Below are positions 36,009-44,278 of a stretch of DNA of 64,000 nt, piece by piece. The stretch's first letter is position 1. Every line of letters begins with the position of its first letter. The DNA lies in contig NZ_RQPJ01000003.1 in assembly GCF_003957295.1 (NCBI RefSeq), positions 124,001 through 188,000 of the forward strand. Direction: 5' to 3'. Position numbers and translations under genes: made by a program. The notes below the pieces were generated by a model, which did not search any database, was not told where the DNA came from, and saw nothing but the letters and a program-made list of their open reading frames with translations. Source of the stretch: Arenibacter aquaticus (lineage in GTDB: Bacteria; Bacteroidota; Bacteroidia; Flavobacteriales; Flavobacteriaceae).

Positions 36009-37130
36009 ATGATGAAAAATTTATTACCTATTCTTGTTTGCCTAGTGATGCTTGCCTGTAAAGAGCAAAAAACCGACAAGTCTAATGAAACGATGGCCGT
36101 AGAAACTACGGATACACCACAACAATGGTTAACTTTTGAAGGCTCGGACAAGAATGCGAAACACGTTGTTCTTATCTCCGGTGACGAGGAATATAGGTCT
36201 GAGGAATCTATGCCACAATTGGCAAAAATACTTTCCAAACACCATGGTTTTAATTGTACCGTGCTTTTTGCCCAGGATCCGGCCAAACCGGGAATTGTTG
36301 ATGCCAACTATGTTAAAAACATTCCAGGCTTGGAGGCATTGGGTAACGCAGACCTTATGATAATTGCCACAAGGTTCAGAGCTCTTCCTGACAACCAAAT
36401 GAAGCATATAGATGATTATCTAAAGGCAGGAAAACCCGTCATTGGCCTTAGAACGGCAACACATGCCTTTAATTTTAAAAAAGACGATGTTTCCAATTAC
36501 AAGCACTACGGAAACTCATATAGGGGAGATAAAACAGAATGGACCGGTGGTTTTGGAAGACTTATACTTGGTGAGCACTGGGTTAGTCATCACGGACACC
36601 ACAAGCATCAGAGTACCAAAGGAATAGTAGTTGAAGAAGGCAAGGAAAGCGGAATCGTCAACGGTATATCGGACGGCGACGTTTGGGCCTCTGCCGATGT
36701 CTATGAGGTACGCTTGCCCTTACCCGGGGATGCACAACCTATAATCCTAGGGAAGGTAATGAATAGAAAAGGAGAGTTTGATGAAAACGATATATTCTAC
36801 GGAATGCGACCTACGGATGATGAGGTAGCAAAAACAAACAACGGCAAGGACGTAGGTCCTCCTTTTATGCCCGTAGCATGGACCAAATCATATCAAATTC
36901 CTGGAGGTAAAAAAGGAAAAGCCTTTACCTCTACAGCTTTTTCGGCGGTCGACTTTACTATAGAAGGAACTAGGCGACTAGTGGTAAATGCCGTTTACTG
37001 GGCATTGAATATGACAGTGCCAGAGAAAACCAAAGTAGATTTAGTGGGCACATACAACCCCACTACCTATGAATTTAGAAAAGATGAATACTGGGATCAG
37101 AAACAATTAAAAGTATCCGATTTCAAATAA
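36009..37130 (+). CDS. ThuA-domain lipoprotein (second)
   Basis: A 373-residue lipoprotein: MMKNLLPILVCLVMLAC has a lipobox Cys near residue 17. The ThuA domain reads HVVLISGDEEYRSEESMPQLAKIL, LMIIATRFRALPDNQMKHIDDYL and [14 protein letters not shown], with GEHWVSHHGHHKH. It parallels the first ThuA protein block by block, so the locus has one exported ThuA on each divergent arm. A strong terminator at 37157-37190 ends this three-gene unit. Confidence 0.9.
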   Translation: MMKNLLPILVCLVMLACKEQKTDKSNETMAVETTDTPQQWLTFEGSDKNAKHVVLISGDEEYRSEESMPQLAKILSKHHGFNCTVLFAQDPAKPGIVDANYVKNIPGLEALGNADLMIIATRFRALPDNQMKHIDDYLKAGKPVIGLRTATHAFNFKKDDVSNYKHYGNSYRGDKTEWTGGFGRLILGEHWVSHHGHHKHQSTKGIVVEEGKESGIVNGISDGDVWASADVYEVRLPLPGDAQPIILGKVMNRKGEFDENDIFYGMRPTDDEVAKTNNGKDVGPPFMPVAWTKSYQIPGGKKGKAFTSTAFSAVDFTIEGTRRLVVNAVYWALNMTVPEKTKVDLVGTYNPTTYEFRKDEYWDQKQLKVSDFK

Positions 37131-37156
37131 AAAAACCCAACCAGCCAACCAAACTG

Positions 37157-37190
37157 AAAAGCCAGTAGATCTCTTTCTACTGGCTTTTTT
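37157..37190 (+). terminator. Rho-independent terminator
   Basis: A perfect 13-bp stem (AAAAGCCAGTAGA / TCTACTGGCTTTT) with a six-base loop is followed by further T. It ends the MFS-epimerase-ThuA transcript. Confidence 0.85.
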
Positions 37191-37439
37191 AATTCTAACA
37201 ATTCTCCCTGAACCAATGCTTTTTTTAGACACACACAATAATTCAATTTTAAATTCTACCTGTAAATACTAATTGCAGGGTTACTCCTATTGGTCACCCA
37301 ACCACTCATTAATTATTTAATTAATTTCACTTACCGCAAAAATTTATGGTGTACTCCAATTCTAAGTATCACAATTCTGAAAGCATTTAGGTAGTGCTAT
37401 TGGATAGATTAAACCCTTTCTTTGTAATTAAAACTATAG

Positions 37440-37950
37440 GTTATTGGTATGGCGGACATTTTATACCTAAGGAAACCGTACAACAAACTTAAAATCAATA
37501 TCACAAAAAATTTCCTTAAATCATATAAACACTACCCCTCTAATTATTAGGCTTCAATACCTATCCTAAAGTATACAGTGAAATTGAAAGCTGGCTTGAA
37601 ATGGCAAAAGTTAAATGATGTAGCCAATTAGTTGCCACTGTAAGCTGCGACGATAGCCAATCCCCCGGTTTTATCACGGAAATAGAGCACAATAATTAAG
37701 TTGATCAGGAAAATAGTTTAAAAGATATGGACAAGGAAAAATAGTTGCTATCCCCTATGCGGTAGACTAAATATCCTTATTTCCCAGAGGACGATGTGAC
37801 TACCATTTTCATAAAACAAAAAAGCCTTGGGCCTACTCCTTCACTTTTCCTTTATGACCATACTTTTTATCCGATTTCCAAAATAGATCGTTACACAATA
37901 TTTAAAACAATTATTCATACAAATACCAACAATAAACCTGATTTCCTGAA
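37440..37950 (+). pseudogene. Possible decayed coding sequence, family unknown
   Basis: Between the ThuA terminator and the TetR operators no intact gene exists, but protein-like stretches appear in shifting frames. Examples are GYWYGGHFIPKETVQQT (about 37440-37490), VYSEIESWLEMAKVK (from 37571) and YPYFPEDDVTTIFIKQKSLG (about 37774-37835), interrupted by stops. This is what a heavily decayed gene would look like; AT-rich chance reading is the alternative. I recognise no family. Confidence 0.25.
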
Positions 37951-37956
37951 AAAATT

Positions 37957-38036
37957 AATAGTAATACTATTCTATTTAAAATTATTACTATTGTTAAACG
38001 GATGTTAAACTATTATAATCTGAAAGTATTACTATT
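37957..38036. promoter_or_regulatory. Three operator-like AATAGTAATA copies before the TetR gene
   Basis: A perfect palindrome AATAGTA-A-TACTATT sits at 37957-37971. Two more copies of AATAGTAATA occur on the minus strand within 37978-37992 and 38022-38036. In addition, 37951-37968 and 38025-38042 are perfect 18-bp inverted repeats of each other. The last copy overlaps a -7 box, TAATTTTG (38036-38043), just before the regulator gene. This fits repression by the TetR protein. Confidence 0.55.
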
Positions 38037-38062
38037 AATTTTGCAATTCTAAAACTTCAAGC

Positions 38063-38749
38063 ATGGAACGTCTATTTAGGTCAGTCACAATTAAAATAAA
38101 TGAAAAGATCTATGTTAAGGATCCAGTGTCTTCAGATTTGGGGAAGCGAATTATTAACCAAAGTATTATAATGATTAACGATCTTGGATTTGAACGCTTT
38201 ACCTTCAAAAAATTGGGACAGGCAATTGGTTCTAACGAAAGTTCAATATATCGCTACTTTGAGAACAAGCACAAGTTGTTATTGTACCTTACGTCATGGT
38301 ATTGGGCTTGGTTAGAGTATCAGTTGGTTTTTGCAACCAACAGTATTGCTAATTCTTCTGAAAAATTAAAAAAAGCGATAGAAATTGTTACCCGTCCCAC
38401 TGTGGAGGATACAGCATTCTCCCACATAAATGAAGTCTTGTTAAGTAATATAGTAATTAACGAATATTCAAAATCATATCTGACCAAAGAAATAGATAAA
38501 GAAAACAAGGAAGGCTATTTTGAAATCTACAAAAGAATGATAGAGCGTTATAAAGAAATGATAAGTGTTGTAGATTCTGAATATAAATATCCCTCTAGTT
38601 TGGCTAGTACTATACTAGAAGGTTCATTGCAACAGTATTTTCTTAAGGATCATTTTCCCTCACTAACAGACTGTCATGAAAAAGGCGATACTACCAAATA
38701 CCTTACCGATTTAGTTTTTAACACCTTAAAGGCAAAGCAAAATGGCTAA
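38063..38749 (+). CDS. TetR/AcrR-family regulator
   Basis: The 228-residue protein has the TetR helix-turn-helix at about residues 25-75: RIINQSIIMINDLGFERFTFKKL followed by IGSNESSIYRYFENKHKLL, the family's recognition helix and Y-x-Y/H-F-x-x-K-x-x-L signature. The rest is a helical ligand-binding domain. Its last codons overlap the ABC gene by eight bases, so it is the first gene of the exporter operon and probably its regulator. Operator-like repeats lie directly upstream. Confidence 0.92.
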   Translation: MERLFRSVTIKINEKIYVKDPVSSDLGKRIINQSIIMINDLGFERFTFKKLGQAIGSNESSIYRYFENKHKLLLYLTSWYWAWLEYQLVFATNSIANSSEKLKKAIEIVTRPTVEDTAFSHINEVLLSNIVINEYSKSYLTKEIDKENKEGYFEIYKRMIERYKEMISVVDSEYKYPSSLASTILEGSLQQYFLKDHFPSLTDCHEKGDTTKYLTDLVFNTLKAKQNG

Positions 38750-40409
38750 AAATGTACTTACGGCTTGGCAGCGGCTAATGGGCCTGTTAAAACTAGATAA
38801 AAGGGATGTGATGCAGGCCTTTTATTATGCCATTTTTGCCGGTCTTGTTAATCTTTCATTACCCTTGGGTATACAGGCCATTATTAATCTCATCCAAAGT
38901 GCCGAAATCAGTACCTCATGGATAATTTTGGTATTTCTGGTAACAGGAGGAGTAGCTTTTGGCGGCATATTGCAATTAATGCAGATCCGTATCATAGAGA
39001 ATGTTCAACAGAAGATATTCACTAGAGCGTCGTTTGAATTTACGTATCGTTTTCCTAAAATAAAGTTGAGTGAACTACAGGATTACTATCCTCCTGAACT
39101 TGCCAATAGGTTTTTTGACACTCTAAATGTACAAAAGGGATTGGCAAAGATTTTATTGGATTTTCCCGCAGCAGTACTACAGATTGTATTTGGGCTGATA
39201 CTACTATCTTTTTATCATCCATTTTTTATCGTGTACGGAATTTTATTGATACTACTTATTTATGTTGTTTTCAAATTTACTGCCCAAAAAGGGATGGATA
39301 CCAGTCTTGAAGAATCAAAACGAAAATATAAGGTAGCTCACTGGATACAGGAAGTTGCGCGCTCTTTGGTAAGCTTTAAACTTTCTGGTAGGACCAGCTT
39401 GGCTCTGGACAAGAATGATGGATTGGTGCTGGACTATCTGAAGGCTCGTGAGAGCCATTTTCGCATTCTGGTAATACAGTTCTTACAGATGATCGGGTTT
39501 AAGGTACTGGTAACAGCTGGTTTATTGTTAATAGGTGGACTTTTGGTTCTTAATCAGGAAATGAACATTGGGCAGTTCGTAGCTGCCGAGATCATCATTC
39601 TCTTGGTCATTAGTTCTGTTGAGAAGTTGACCCGAAGTTTGGAAACTTTCTATGATCTTTTTACTTCCTTGGAAAAATTGGGGCAGGTGGTAGATAAGGA
39701 TTTGGAAGAGCAGCAAGGAGAAAGACCACTTAACGAGGAAGAGGAATTTATAGTGGAGTTGGATAGAGTCTCCTTTGGAGCCTCAAAAATTGGGAAAAAT
39801 ATACTGGACGACATATCACTAAAAATAGGTCCAAAAACACGTTTATTGGTTCTAGGGGCCAACGGTTCGGGCAAGTCCACCTTGTTGCGACTAATTGCTG
39901 GCCTGATACAACCTGATGACGGTAATATTTATATCAACAATGTATCCCTCAAGGGTATAACCCCCAATCATTACCGTTCCTTTTTGGGGCAGTCCCTAAC
40001 GGAAGAAACACCTTTTGAGGGGACCATTTTGGATAATATCACTTTTGGAGATAAGAGCATTAGCGAAAAAGATGTGCAATGGGCCATAGAAAAAACGGGA
40101 TTGCTTCAATATGTAAGAGAACAGCCGAAGGGAATCAATACCATGGTATATCCCGAGGGTCAAAAAATGCCATTTACCGTATCTAAAAAAATTGTTTTGG
40201 CCCGAAGCATAGTACGGAAACCAAAACTACTATTGTTAAAAGATCCCCTAATTCAATTTGATGCAGTTGAAGCTATTAGAATAATAAACTTCTTGACCGA
40301 CGAAGAAAATCCTTGGTCGTTAATAGTCGTAAGTCAGGATCCCAAATGGTTAAGCAGATTCAAAAACATAATAACCTTGGAAAACGGTAAGATCGTTTCT
40401 AAAATTTGA
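38742..40409 (+). CDS. ABC exporter subunit with degenerate ATPase domain
   Basis: A 555-residue fused membrane/ATPase half-transporter: about five to six membrane helices (about 25-300), then a nucleotide-binding domain. Walker A is intact (GANGSGKST, about 372-380) and a Q-loop Gln is present (FLGQS, about 417). Where LSGGQ is expected the sequence reads MPFTV. The Walker B region is LLLLKDP, with Lys for Asp and Asp for the catalytic Glu. The H-loop reads VVSQDP, with Gln for His. No C39 peptidase domain is present. It probably binds ATP but hydrolyses it poorly. It precedes HlyD and TolC genes. Confidence 0.9.
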   Translation: MAKNVLTAWQRLMGLLKLDKRDVMQAFYYAIFAGLVNLSLPLGIQAIINLIQSAEISTSWIILVFLVTGGVAFGGILQLMQIRIIENVQQKIFTRASFEFTYRFPKIKLSELQDYYPPELANRFFDTLNVQKGLAKILLDFPAAVLQIVFGLILLSFYHPFFIVYGILLILLIYVVFKFTAQKGMDTSLEESKRKYKVAHWIQEVARSLVSFKLSGRTSLALDKNDGLVLDYLKARESHFRILVIQFLQMIGFKVLVTAGLLLIGGLLVLNQEMNIGQFVAAEIIILLVISSVEKLTRSLETFYDLFTSLEKLGQVVDKDLEEQQGERPLNEEEEFIVELDRVSFGASKIGKNILDDISLKIGPKTRLLVLGANGSGKSTLLRLIAGLIQPDDGNIYINNVSLKGITPNHYRSFLGQSLTEETPFEGTILDNITFGDKSISEKDVQWAIEKTGLLQYVREQPKGINTMVYPEGQKMPFTVSKKIVLARSIVRKPKLLLLKDPLIQFDAVEAIRIINFLTDEENPWSLIVVSQDPKWLSRFKNIITLENGKIVSKI

Positions 40410-40415
40410 GAACTT

Positions 40416-41765
40416 ATGTTGAATATTTCTAACAATCCACTAAATAAAACGGTACACCTAAGGGGGTATAAATCAACTGAAAGGGTTTTTCACAAAAGAC
40501 ATTATAAACACTTTAATCGGTTTTTACTAGGGGCCACTGTATTTGGAATTATCGTTCTTTTTCTGCCGTGGACTCAAAATGTTAGAGGAAATGGTTTTCT
40601 CACTACCTTGAAGCCAGGTCAAAGACCACAGACCATACAATCCCCAATTCCGGGAAGAATAGAAAAGTGGTATGTACAGGAGGGTGATTATGTTGAAAAA
40701 GGGGATACAATTCTGTTTATTTCCGAAATCAAGAACGAATATTTTGATCCGAAGCTAGTTGAGAGAACCGGTCAACAGATTAAGGCAAAAACTATGACCG
40801 TAGAATCATATGAAGGCAAGGTAAATGCCCTTAAAAACCAAATATCCGCCTTGGACAATGAACAGAAACTGAAATTGAAACAGGCAAGGAACAAATTGAT
40901 GCAATCCCAGCTAAAAGTGCAGAGCGACAGCATAGACCTGGAAGCAGCAAAAACCAATATCAGCATTGCCGAAAGACAATATTTTCGTACAGAGCAATTA
41001 CAGAAGGAAGGTTTAAAGGCATTATCTGATTTAGAGGAAAAGCGCTTAAAGCTACAAGAAACACAGGCGAAATTAATCTCCCAGAAAAACAAATTATTGG
41101 TTGCCAAGAATAATGTCTTAAATGCAGAAATGGAGATTAATCGTATCCAGGCCGAATATACGGATAAGATCTCCAAGGCGCAGAGCGATATGTTTACCGC
41201 TCAATCAAGTCTATACGATTCAGAGGCACAAGTAACCAAACTTGAAAATAGTTACAGCAATTACGAGATACGCAATGCCATGTATTACATACGTGCCCCA
41301 CAAAGCGGATATATAAATAAGGCCATGCAGGGAGGTATCGGGGAAACCTTTAAGGAGGGAGACCGTCTTGTAGGGATTATGCCCGCGGAGTTTGACATGG
41401 CCGTAGAAACTTTTTTGGAACCATTGGATTTGCCTTTAATACATATTGGGGAGAAGGTAAGAATCCAATTTGATGGTTGGCCTGCGATCGTATTCAGCGG
41501 TTGGCCCAATATATCTTATGGTACCTACGGCGGTAAGGTAGTAGCTGTTGAAACCTTTATAAGTGAAAATGGAAAATATAGGGTGTTACTGGCACCAGAC
41601 CCGGATGATGAACCATGGCCAAGCCAAATTAGGGTAGGCTCGGGTGCTAATACTATTGCCCTTTTGGATGATGTGCCCATATGGTTTGAACTATGGCGAC
41701 AGGTCAATGGTTTCCCTCCAAATTATTACCAACCCTCTAACTCATCCGCAAAAAGCGAAAAATGA
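40416..41765 (+). CDS. HlyD-family membrane fusion protein
   Basis: The 449-residue protein has one membrane anchor (FLLGATVFGIIVLFLPW, about 35-51). A lipoyl/barrel-sandwich half-motif follows (IQSPIPGRIEKWYVQEGDYVEKGDTI), then a long coiled coil (about 110-280, rich in Gln/Lys/Glu heptads) and the second half-motif (YYIRAPQSGYINKAMQGGIGETFKEGD). It bridges the ABC subunit to the TolC channel in the periplasm. The start is 6 bp after the ABC stop, and its stop overlaps the TolC start. Confidence 0.93.
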   Translation: MLNISNNPLNKTVHLRGYKSTERVFHKRHYKHFNRFLLGATVFGIIVLFLPWTQNVRGNGFLTTLKPGQRPQTIQSPIPGRIEKWYVQEGDYVEKGDTILFISEIKNEYFDPKLVERTGQQIKAKTMTVESYEGKVNALKNQISALDNEQKLKLKQARNKLMQSQLKVQSDSIDLEAAKTNISIAERQYFRTEQLQKEGLKALSDLEEKRLKLQETQAKLISQKNKLLVAKNNVLNAEMEINRIQAEYTDKISKAQSDMFTAQSSLYDSEAQVTKLENSYSNYEIRNAMYYIRAPQSGYINKAMQGGIGETFKEGDRLVGIMPAEFDMAVETFLEPLDLPLIHIGEKVRIQFDGWPAIVFSGWPNISYGTYGGKVVAVETFISENGKYRVLLAPDPDDEPWPSQIRVGSGANTIALLDDVPIWFELWRQVNGFPPNYYQPSNSSAKSEK

Positions 41766-43168
41766 TGGAAAAGTTTATGTACAGCCTATTCATATTACTT
41801 TTCTTGGGAGCAAATGCCCAGGAAAAGGGTAATGATATTCTGAGTTTTAAAGAATATCTGGGCTATGTAAAAAAATACCATCCTATTGCCAAACAGGCTG
41901 AATTACAAATCGATATGGGGCAGGCAAACCTAATGCGTTCAAGAGGTGGTTTCGACCCTAAAATAGAAGTAGATTATGATCGAAAAGAATTCAAAGGAAC
42001 TGAGTATTATGATAAACTTAATGCTACCTTTAAGATACCAACATGGTACGGCTTGGAATTAAAGGGAAACTTTGAACAGAATGCTGGGAGTAATTTAAAT
42101 CCATCAGAAATTGTCCCGGATGATGGTCTGTATAGTGCCGGGCTATCCATGTCTGTTGGCCAAGGATTTTGGATCAATGAACGCATGGCTACCTTAAAAC
42201 GGGCCAAGTTGTTAAGGGAACAGACAAAGGCCGACAGGGACCTGCTGGTAAACCAAGTACTTTTCGAGGCTTCGCTGGCCTATTTCCAATGGCTGCAGGC
42301 TTATCAGGACAGTCAAATTTTAAATAATTTCTTTTCAAGCGCACAGTTGCGTTTTGAGGGTGTCCTAAAAACCGCACTGGCAGGAGACATTGCGCCAATA
42401 GATACTGTAGAGGCAAAAATTACGGTTCAGAATCGCGCCTTGCACCTGGAACAGGCCAAAATACGTTTCGTAAAAAGCTCTTTGGAATTGTCCAATTTTC
42501 TTTGGATGGGAGACAACCTACCGATAGAGTTAAGGCCGAATATAATACCGGATGTAAATTTAGGGGAAGAAATAGATGCCACTTTGGAAATTCACGGAAA
42601 ACCATTGAGCAGTATTAATTTGGAAAATCATCCCAAATTAATATCCTTGGATTACAAAATTGACCAGCTAAATGTTGAAAAGCGACTTAAAGCGAACAAG
42701 TTATTACCCAAAATAGACCTGGAGTATAACTTATTGACTACAAAACCTGATAACCTGCATGCGTTTATTCCCCAAGATTATAAGGGAGGTCTGTCTATAA
42801 ATTTACCGTTATTTTTAAGGAAGGAAAGAGGAGATTTGAAATTGGCAAAAATTAAGTTGGAGGATGCCAAGTTTGAAGTGGACAATGCCCAAATTCAGAT
42901 TAAGAACAAGATTACTGCCATTTTTAGGGAATTGGAATCTTATGCAAAGCAAAACCTGCTTATAAATGATATTGTGGACAATTATAACATTCTACTTACC
43001 GCGGAGGAGCGAAAATTTAGTTTTGGGGAAAGCTCTTTATTCTTAGTGAATTCAAGAGAAAGCAAGCTCATAGATGCCAAGCTTAAAAAAAACGCATTAC
43101 AGAAAAAGTATTATACCGCCAAGGCGAAATTATTCAATAGTCTGGCCGTTAATCCGAAAAAGCTGTAA
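41762..43168 (+). CDS. TolC-family outer-membrane efflux protein
   Basis: This 468-residue protein has a signal peptide (MMEKFMYSLFILLFLGANAQ) and the two long helical hairpins typical of TolC, with many LxxAxxxY/Q patterns. It should form the outer-membrane exit duct for the ABC-HlyD pair. The start codon overlaps the HlyD stop (ATGATG), which indicates translational coupling. No terminator is obvious after it before the convergent Vat-like gene. Confidence 0.92.
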   Translation: MMEKFMYSLFILLFLGANAQEKGNDILSFKEYLGYVKKYHPIAKQAELQIDMGQANLMRSRGGFDPKIEVDYDRKEFKGTEYYDKLNATFKIPTWYGLELKGNFEQNAGSNLNPSEIVPDDGLYSAGLSMSVGQGFWINERMATLKRAKLLREQTKADRDLLVNQVLFEASLAYFQWLQAYQDSQILNNFFSSAQLRFEGVLKTALAGDIAPIDTVEAKITVQNRALHLEQAKIRFVKSSLELSNFLWMGDNLPIELRPNIIPDVNLGEEIDATLEIHGKPLSSINLENHPKLISLDYKIDQLNVEKRLKANKLLPKIDLEYNLLTTKPDNLHAFIPQDYKGGLSINLPLFLRKERGDLKLAKIKLEDAKFEVDNAQIQIKNKITAIFRELESYAKQNLLINDIVDNYNILLTAEERKFSFGESSLFLVNSRESKLIDAKLKKNALQKKYYTAKAKLFNSLAVNPKKL

Positions 43169-43370
43169 GGAGATTTGATTTTGGATAAAAAGTATTTTCA
43201 CAACTAATCAACTAACAGCGTTTTACATTTTAAATTTTTCGAATGGCGCAGTCCAAAAGATAGCCATGTAATTTTTTTTATTTTAGAAACGACAAATATT
43301 TACACCAGCTATTTCTATATAGGAGATTGTTCGCCTAGCATTTCAGCATAGGTCTCATCTTGAAATACGA

Positions 43371-43991
43371 TCACAAAAGGTCATTAATTTTCAAACCCGT
43401 AAGTTTATCTACGTTTTCAGTTATCTTTTCAATAGGCCAGTCCCACCATTGCAATTGCAATAATTTAGTAATTTCCGCTTCCGAAAAACGTTTGCGGATC
43501 AATTTGGCAGGATTGCCCCCTACTACGCTATAGGGCTCTACATCTTTTACAACTGTGGCATTACTGGCTATTATAGCTCCATCACCAATCTGCACCTCGG
43601 GCATAATGGTGGCCTTGTACCCAATCCATACATCATTACCCACAACCGTATTACCTTTCATAGGATAGTTCCTGTTGTCCATGGCATGTTTCCAATCCTT
43701 TCCAAATATAGCAAAGGGATATGCCGAAATAGCATTGCTAAGGTGATTGGCCCCATTCATTATAAAACAAACATCGGATGCAATCATACAAAACTTACCT
43801 ATTATAAGTTTGTCGCCCACAAAATCATAATGATATTTCACATTTTTCTCAAAATTGGCTACGTCCTCAAAATCATCGTAATAGGTATAATCGCCCACAT
43901 GGATATTAGGGTTTTTTACGATATTCTTTAAAAAACAGAGTCGATTGTAATTTTCCAAGGGAAATGGATTGCTTTTATCAGGTGCTCCCAT
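43371..43991 (-). CDS. Vat-like xenobiotic O-acetyltransferase
   Basis: A 206-residue left-handed beta-helix acetyltransferase. The start resembles streptogramin A acetyltransferases: NPFPLENYNRLCFLKNIVKNPNIHVGDYTYYDD, with a short ED insertion. The core has GKFCMIASDVCFIMNGANH, with the catalytic His in GANH, then hexapeptide repeats (GNDVWIGYKATIMPEVQIGDGAIIASNATV) and VGGNPAKLIRKRF. Family enzymes transfer acetyl from acetyl-CoA to drugs or sugars. A resistance role is possible but not shown. It lies 13 bp after an open fragment on the same strand. Confidence 0.88.
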   Translation of the reverse strand: MGAPDKSNPFPLENYNRLCFLKNIVKNPNIHVGDYTYYDDFEDVANFEKNVKYHYDFVGDKLIIGKFCMIASDVCFIMNGANHLSNAISAYPFAIFGKDWKHAMDNRNYPMKGNTVVGNDVWIGYKATIMPEVQIGDGAIIASNATVVKDVEPYSVVGGNPAKLIRKRFSEAEITKLLQLQWWDWPIEKITENVDKLTGLKINDLL

Positions 43992-44004
43992 AAGTTATAA
44001 TATA

Positions 44005-44253
44005 TTAGTATTGTCCGTAGCTATCGCCATTCATTAAAATGGTGCCTCCTTTCCAAGGCTGGTCGGTTTTCAGCCAGGATACCCAAGCACCCTTTTCTTC
44101 CATTAACCCTATTAAGCCACTATAATGGACTAAAAAATAAATAGCCTGCCCCACCTTCAAATGTATTAAAAATACCTCCAAGGAAGAATTGATAGTTACC
44201 TTCCTATTACCGGTATCATTTAGATTAGCATAAAGACTAATTACGTTGTGAAG
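44005..44253 (-). pseudogene. Unassigned 83-codon open fragment, likely gene remnant
   Basis: The frame is open between an upstream in-frame TAG (44254-44256) and a TAA at 44005. It reads like protein: LYANLNDTGNRKVTIN..., then EEKGAWVSWLKTDQPWKGGT and a C-terminus MNGDSYGQY. The only ATGs lie in the C-terminal half, so it looks like the tail of a truncated gene, or a gene with a GTG or TTG start. It lies between the NAD(P)-binding gene and the Vat-like gene. I do not recognise the family. Confidence 0.4.
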
Positions 44254-44278
44254 CTAAAAATAAACAAGGCATATTTTC

